Shown: positions 61,431 to 64,000 of the stretch, piece by piece
Layout: each line of letters begins with the position of its first letter
Position numbering within the stretch: position 1 is the stretch's first letter
NCBI RefSeq assembly: GCF_000759535.1
Contig: NZ_CP009455.1
Location: 744,001 to 808,000 of the forward strand
Source of the DNA: Pseudomonas cremoricolorata
GTDB taxonomy: Bacteria > Pseudomonadota > Gammaproteobacteria > Pseudomonadales > Pseudomonadaceae
DNA length: 64,000 bases
Direction of reading: 5' to 3'
Notes under the pieces: model-generated
Databases searched by the model: none
Seen by the model: only the letters and a program-made list of their open reading frames with translations
Told to the model about the DNA's origin: nothing
Made by a program: the position numbers and the translations under genes

Positions 61431-64000
61431 ATGGCGACGACCACCCTTGGGGTCAAACTTGACGACCCCACTCGCGAGCGACTCAAGGCAGCTGCGCAGT
61501 CCATCGACCGCACGCCGCACTGGTTGATCAAGCAAGCGATCTTCAATTACCTGGAGAAGCTCGAGGGCGGCGCCAGCCTCAATGACCTCAACGGCCAGGC
61601 AGCCAGCCTTGCCGATGACATCGGCGATGTGCAGGCCGATCACAGCCACCAGTGCTTCCTGGAATTTGCCGAAAGCATCCTGCCGCAATCGGTACTGCGT
61701 TCGGCGATCACCGCCGCCTACCGCCGGCCCGAGCAGGAAATGGTGCCGATGCTGCTGGAACAGGCCCGCCTGACCAGCGCCCAGGCCGAGGCGACCAACA
61801 AGATGGCCGCCGGCATCGCCGAAAAACTGCGCAATCAGAAGAGCGCCAGCGGGCGCGCCGGCGTAGTGCAGGGGCTGCTGCAGGAATTCTCGCTGTCGTC
61901 CCAGGAAGGCGTCGCACTCATGTGCCTGGCCGAAGCGCTGTTGCGCATCCCTGACAAAGGTACCCGCGATGCACTGATCCGCGACAAGATCAGCACCGGC
62001 AACTGGCAGCCGCACCTGGGCAACAGCCCCTCGCTGTTCGTCAACGCCGCGACCTGGGGCCTGCTGCTGACCGGCAAGCTGGTCTCGACCCACAACGAAT
62101 CCGGCCTCACTTCGTCGCTGACCCGCATCATCGGCAAGAGCGGCGAGCCGATGATCCGCAAGGGCGTCGACATGGCCATGCGCCTGATGGGCGAGCAGTT
62201 CGTCACCGGCGAAACCATTGCCGAGGCGCTGGCCAATGCCAACCGTTTCGAGTCCAAGGGCTTCCGTTACTCCTACGACATGCTCGGCGAAGCAGCCCTT
62301 ACCGAGCACGATGCGCAGAAATACCTCGCCTCCTACGAGCAGGCCATCCATTCCATCGGCAAGGCGTCCAATGGCCGTGGCATCTATGAAGGCCCGGGCA
62401 TTTCCATCAAGCTCTCGGCGCTGCACCCGCGCTACAGCCGCGCGCAGTACGAGCGAGTGATGGAAGAGCTGTACCCGCGCCTGCTCAGCCTGACCCTGCT
62501 GGCCAAGCAGTACGACATCGGCCTGAACATCGACGCTGAAGAAGCCGACCGCCTCGAACTGTCGCTCGATCTGCTCGAGCGCCTGTGCTTCGAGCCGGCG
62601 CTGAGCGGCTGGAACGGTATCGGTTTCGTCATCCAGGCGTATCAAAAGCGCTGCCCGTATGTCATCGACTACGTCATCGACCTGGCCAAGCGCAGCCGCC
62701 ACCGCCTGATGATTCGCCTGGTCAAGGGCGCCTACTGGGACAGCGAGGTCAAGCGCGCCCAGGTCGAAGGTCTGGAGGGATACCCCGTGTATACCCGCAA
62801 GGTCTACACCGACGTCTCGTTCATTGCTTGTGCGCGCAAGCTGCTGGCCGTACCGGAAGCCATCTACCCGCAGTTCGCCACCCACAACGCCCATACCCTG
62901 TCGGCCATCTACCAGATCGCCGGCCAGAACTATTACCCCGGCCAGTACGAATTCCAGTGCCTGCACGGCATGGGCGAGCCGCTGTACGAGCAAGTGGTGG
63001 GCAAGCTGGCCGAGGGCAAGCTGAACCGTCCGTGCCGGGTCTACGCCCCGGTCGGCACCCACGAGACGCTGCTGGCCTACCTGGTCCGCCGCCTGCTGGA
63101 AAACGGCGCCAACACCTCGTTCGTCAACCGCATCGCCGACCACTCGATTTCCATCCAGGAGCTGGTCGCCGACCCGGTCGCCAGCATCGAACGCATGGCC
63201 GCACAGGAAGGCAGCATCGGCCTGCCGCACCCGCGCATCCCACAGCCGCGCGACCTCTATGGCAGCGAGCGGGCCAACTCGGCCGGCATCGACATGGCTA
63301 ATGAACATCGCCTGGCGTCGCTCTCCTGCGCGCTGCTGTCGACCGCTCACCACGACTGGAAAGCGCTGCCGATGCTGGCCTGCGCCAGCAGTGAAGAGGC
63401 TGCGGCAGACGTACTGAACCCCTCGGATCATCGCGATGTGGTGGGCAAGGTGCAGGAAGCCACGGAGGCAGATGCCGACAACGCCGTGCAGTGCGCGATC
63501 AATGCCGCACCGATCTGGCAGGCCACGCCGCCAGTAGAACGTGCCGCCATCCTGGAACGCGCCGCCGACGCCATGGAGGCTGAAATCCAGCCGCTGATGG
63601 GCCTGCTGGTGCGCGAGGCCGGCAAGACCTTCGCCAACGCCATCGCCGAAGTGCGCGAAGCGGTGGATTTTCTACGCTACTACGCCTTGCAGGCGCGTAC
63701 CGACCTGAGCAATGCCGACTGCCGCCCACTGGGCCCGGTGGTGTGCATCAGCCCCTGGAACTTCCCGCTGGCGATCTTCTCCGGCCAGGTGGCCGCAGCG
63801 CTGGCCGCCGGCAACCCGGTATTGGCCAAGCCCGCCGAGCAAACCCCGCTAATCGCTGCCCAGGCCGTGGGCCTGCTGCTCGAAGCCGGTATTCCCGAAG
63901 GCGTGCTGCAACTGCTGCCAGGGCGCGGCGAAAGCGTCGGTGCGCGGCTGGTGGGCGATGAGCGGGTCAAAGGCGTGATGTTCACCGGTTCCACGGAAGT
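61431..64000 (+). CDS. putA: Trifunctional PutA: repressor, proline dehydrogenase, P5C dehydrogenase (3' end cut)
   Basis: Oxidises proline to glutamate and represses the put genes when proline is absent. At least 856 residues: ribbon-helix-helix DNA-binding domain at 1-47 (TTTLGVKLDDPTRERLKAAA), an alpha-helical arm domain, the FAD-dependent proline dehydrogenase barrel (about 230-560, with VKGAYWDSEVKRAQ and GTHETLLAYLVRRLLENGA), then the start of the NAD-dependent P5C dehydrogenase (about 640 onward, with ISPWNFPLAIFSGQ). The catalytic Cys lies beyond the window. GAGG lies upstream of the ATG at 61431. Confidence 0.97.
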   Translation, partial: MATTTLGVKLDDPTRERLKAAAQSIDRTPHWLIKQAIFNYLEKLEGGASLNDLNGQAASLADDIGDVQADHSHQCFLEFAESILPQSVLRSAITAAYRRPEQEMVPMLLEQARLTSAQAEATNKMAAGIAEKLRNQKSASGRAGVVQGLLQEFSLSSQEGVALMCLAEALLRIPDKGTRDALIRDKISTGNWQPHLGNSPSLFVNAATWGLLLTGKLVSTHNESGLTSSLTRIIGKSGEPMIRKGVDMAMRLMGEQFVTGETIAEALANANRFESKGFRYSYDMLGEAALTEHDAQKYLASYEQAIHSIGKASNGRGIYEGPGISIKLSALHPRYSRAQYERVMEELYPRLLSLTLLAKQYDIGLNIDAEEADRLELSLDLLERLCFEPALSGWNGIGFVIQAYQKRCPYVIDYVIDLAKRSRHRLMIRLVKGAYWDSEVKRAQVEGLEGYPVYTRKVYTDVSFIACARKLLAVPEAIYPQFATHNAHTLSAIYQIAGQNYYPGQYEFQCLHGMGEPLYEQVVGKLAEGKLNRPCRVYAPVGTHETLLAYLVRRLLENGANTSFVNRIADHSISIQELVADPVASIERMAAQEGSIGLPHPRIPQPRDLYGSERANSAGIDMANEHRLASLSCALLSTAHHDWKALPMLACASSEEAAADVLNPSDHRDVVGKVQEATEADADNAVQCAINAAPIWQATPPVERAAILERAADAMEAEIQPLMGLLVREAGKTFANAIAEVREAVDFLRYYALQARTDLSNADCRPLGPVVCISPWNFPLAIFSGQVAAALAAGNPVLAKPAEQTPLIAAQAVGLLLEAGIPEGVLQLLPGRGESVGARLVGDERVKGVMFTGSTE

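Noticed and set aside
61380..63431. 683-codon minus-strand reading frame opposite putA
   Set aside because: Antisense shadow of putA that would also cross the putA promoter.

Overview
The window looks like chromosomal core genome of a Pseudomonas, most likely of the P. putida group. Evidence: high G+C by eye with strong third-position G/C bias; the block MCP - purA - hisZ - hflC - hflK - hflX - hfq - miaA - mutL - amiB - tsaE - nnrD / queG; a REP sequence of the P. putida type (TGTAGGAGCGGGTTTACCCGCGAAG) at about 36437; and a trifunctional PutA with a ribbon-helix-helix N-terminus. No rRNA, tRNA, insertion sequence, prophage or CRISPR array was seen. Nearly every base is coding and most intergenic gaps are under 200 bp.

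Layout. 1-13.4 kb (mostly minus strand): a truncated chemoreceptor, purine and histidine synthesis genes (purA, hisZ), the hfq-hflX-hflKC stress and RNA-regulation cluster, then miaA, mutL, amiB and tsaE. 13.4-19.8 kb: nnrD and queG (divergent), a TRIC-type channel, orn and rsgA (divergent), and the flagellar stator pair motAB, which has a good FliA (sigma-28) promoter. 19.9-26.9 kb: an HDOD signalling protein, rhodanese rhdA, psd, serB, a membrane protein of the AhpA/YtjB type with an unusual cyclase-like C-terminus, and an orphan PqiC-like lipoprotein. 27-35.4 kb (minus strand): nudF - yqiB - cpdA - yqiA - parE - phytase-like esterase - retropepsin-like protease - parC, a run of short gaps and overlaps. 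The nudF-yqiB-cpdA-yqiA-parE order is shared with E. coli. 35.6-40.2 kb: an RsiV/DUF3298 lipoprotein, a REP pair, thiC with a TPP riboswitch, and a divergent tolC-family gene.

40.3-58.5 kb is an envelope and lipopolysaccharide region: waaA (Kdo transferase), an SMR efflux pump, a small redox pair (FAD oxidoreductase and aldo/keto reductase) with a degenerate-Nudix protein, hldE, msbA, a WaaL-type ligase, a kinase-like protein with an altered catalytic loop, three glycosyltransferases, a dnpA-like deacetylase, mig-14, wapH and a carbamoyltransferase. The last four keep the P. aeruginosa order. The glycosyltransferases between about 50.4 and 53.3 kb are the part most likely to vary among strains. 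58.6-64 kb: rlmJ, then divergent putP and putA (putA is cut by the window end).

The most interesting points are regulatory and domain-level. The putA-putP intergenic region carries five GGTTGCACC-like PutA boxes, and both predicted -35 elements (TTGCAC) lie inside boxes with identical 18-bp spacers. The AhpA/YtjB-type protein seems to end in a degenerate class III nucleotidyl-cyclase fold. An LPS-locus kinase-like protein has lost the HRD aspartate. An unassigned 320-residue protein carries an expanded Nudix box. No wholly novel multi-gene system was recognised.
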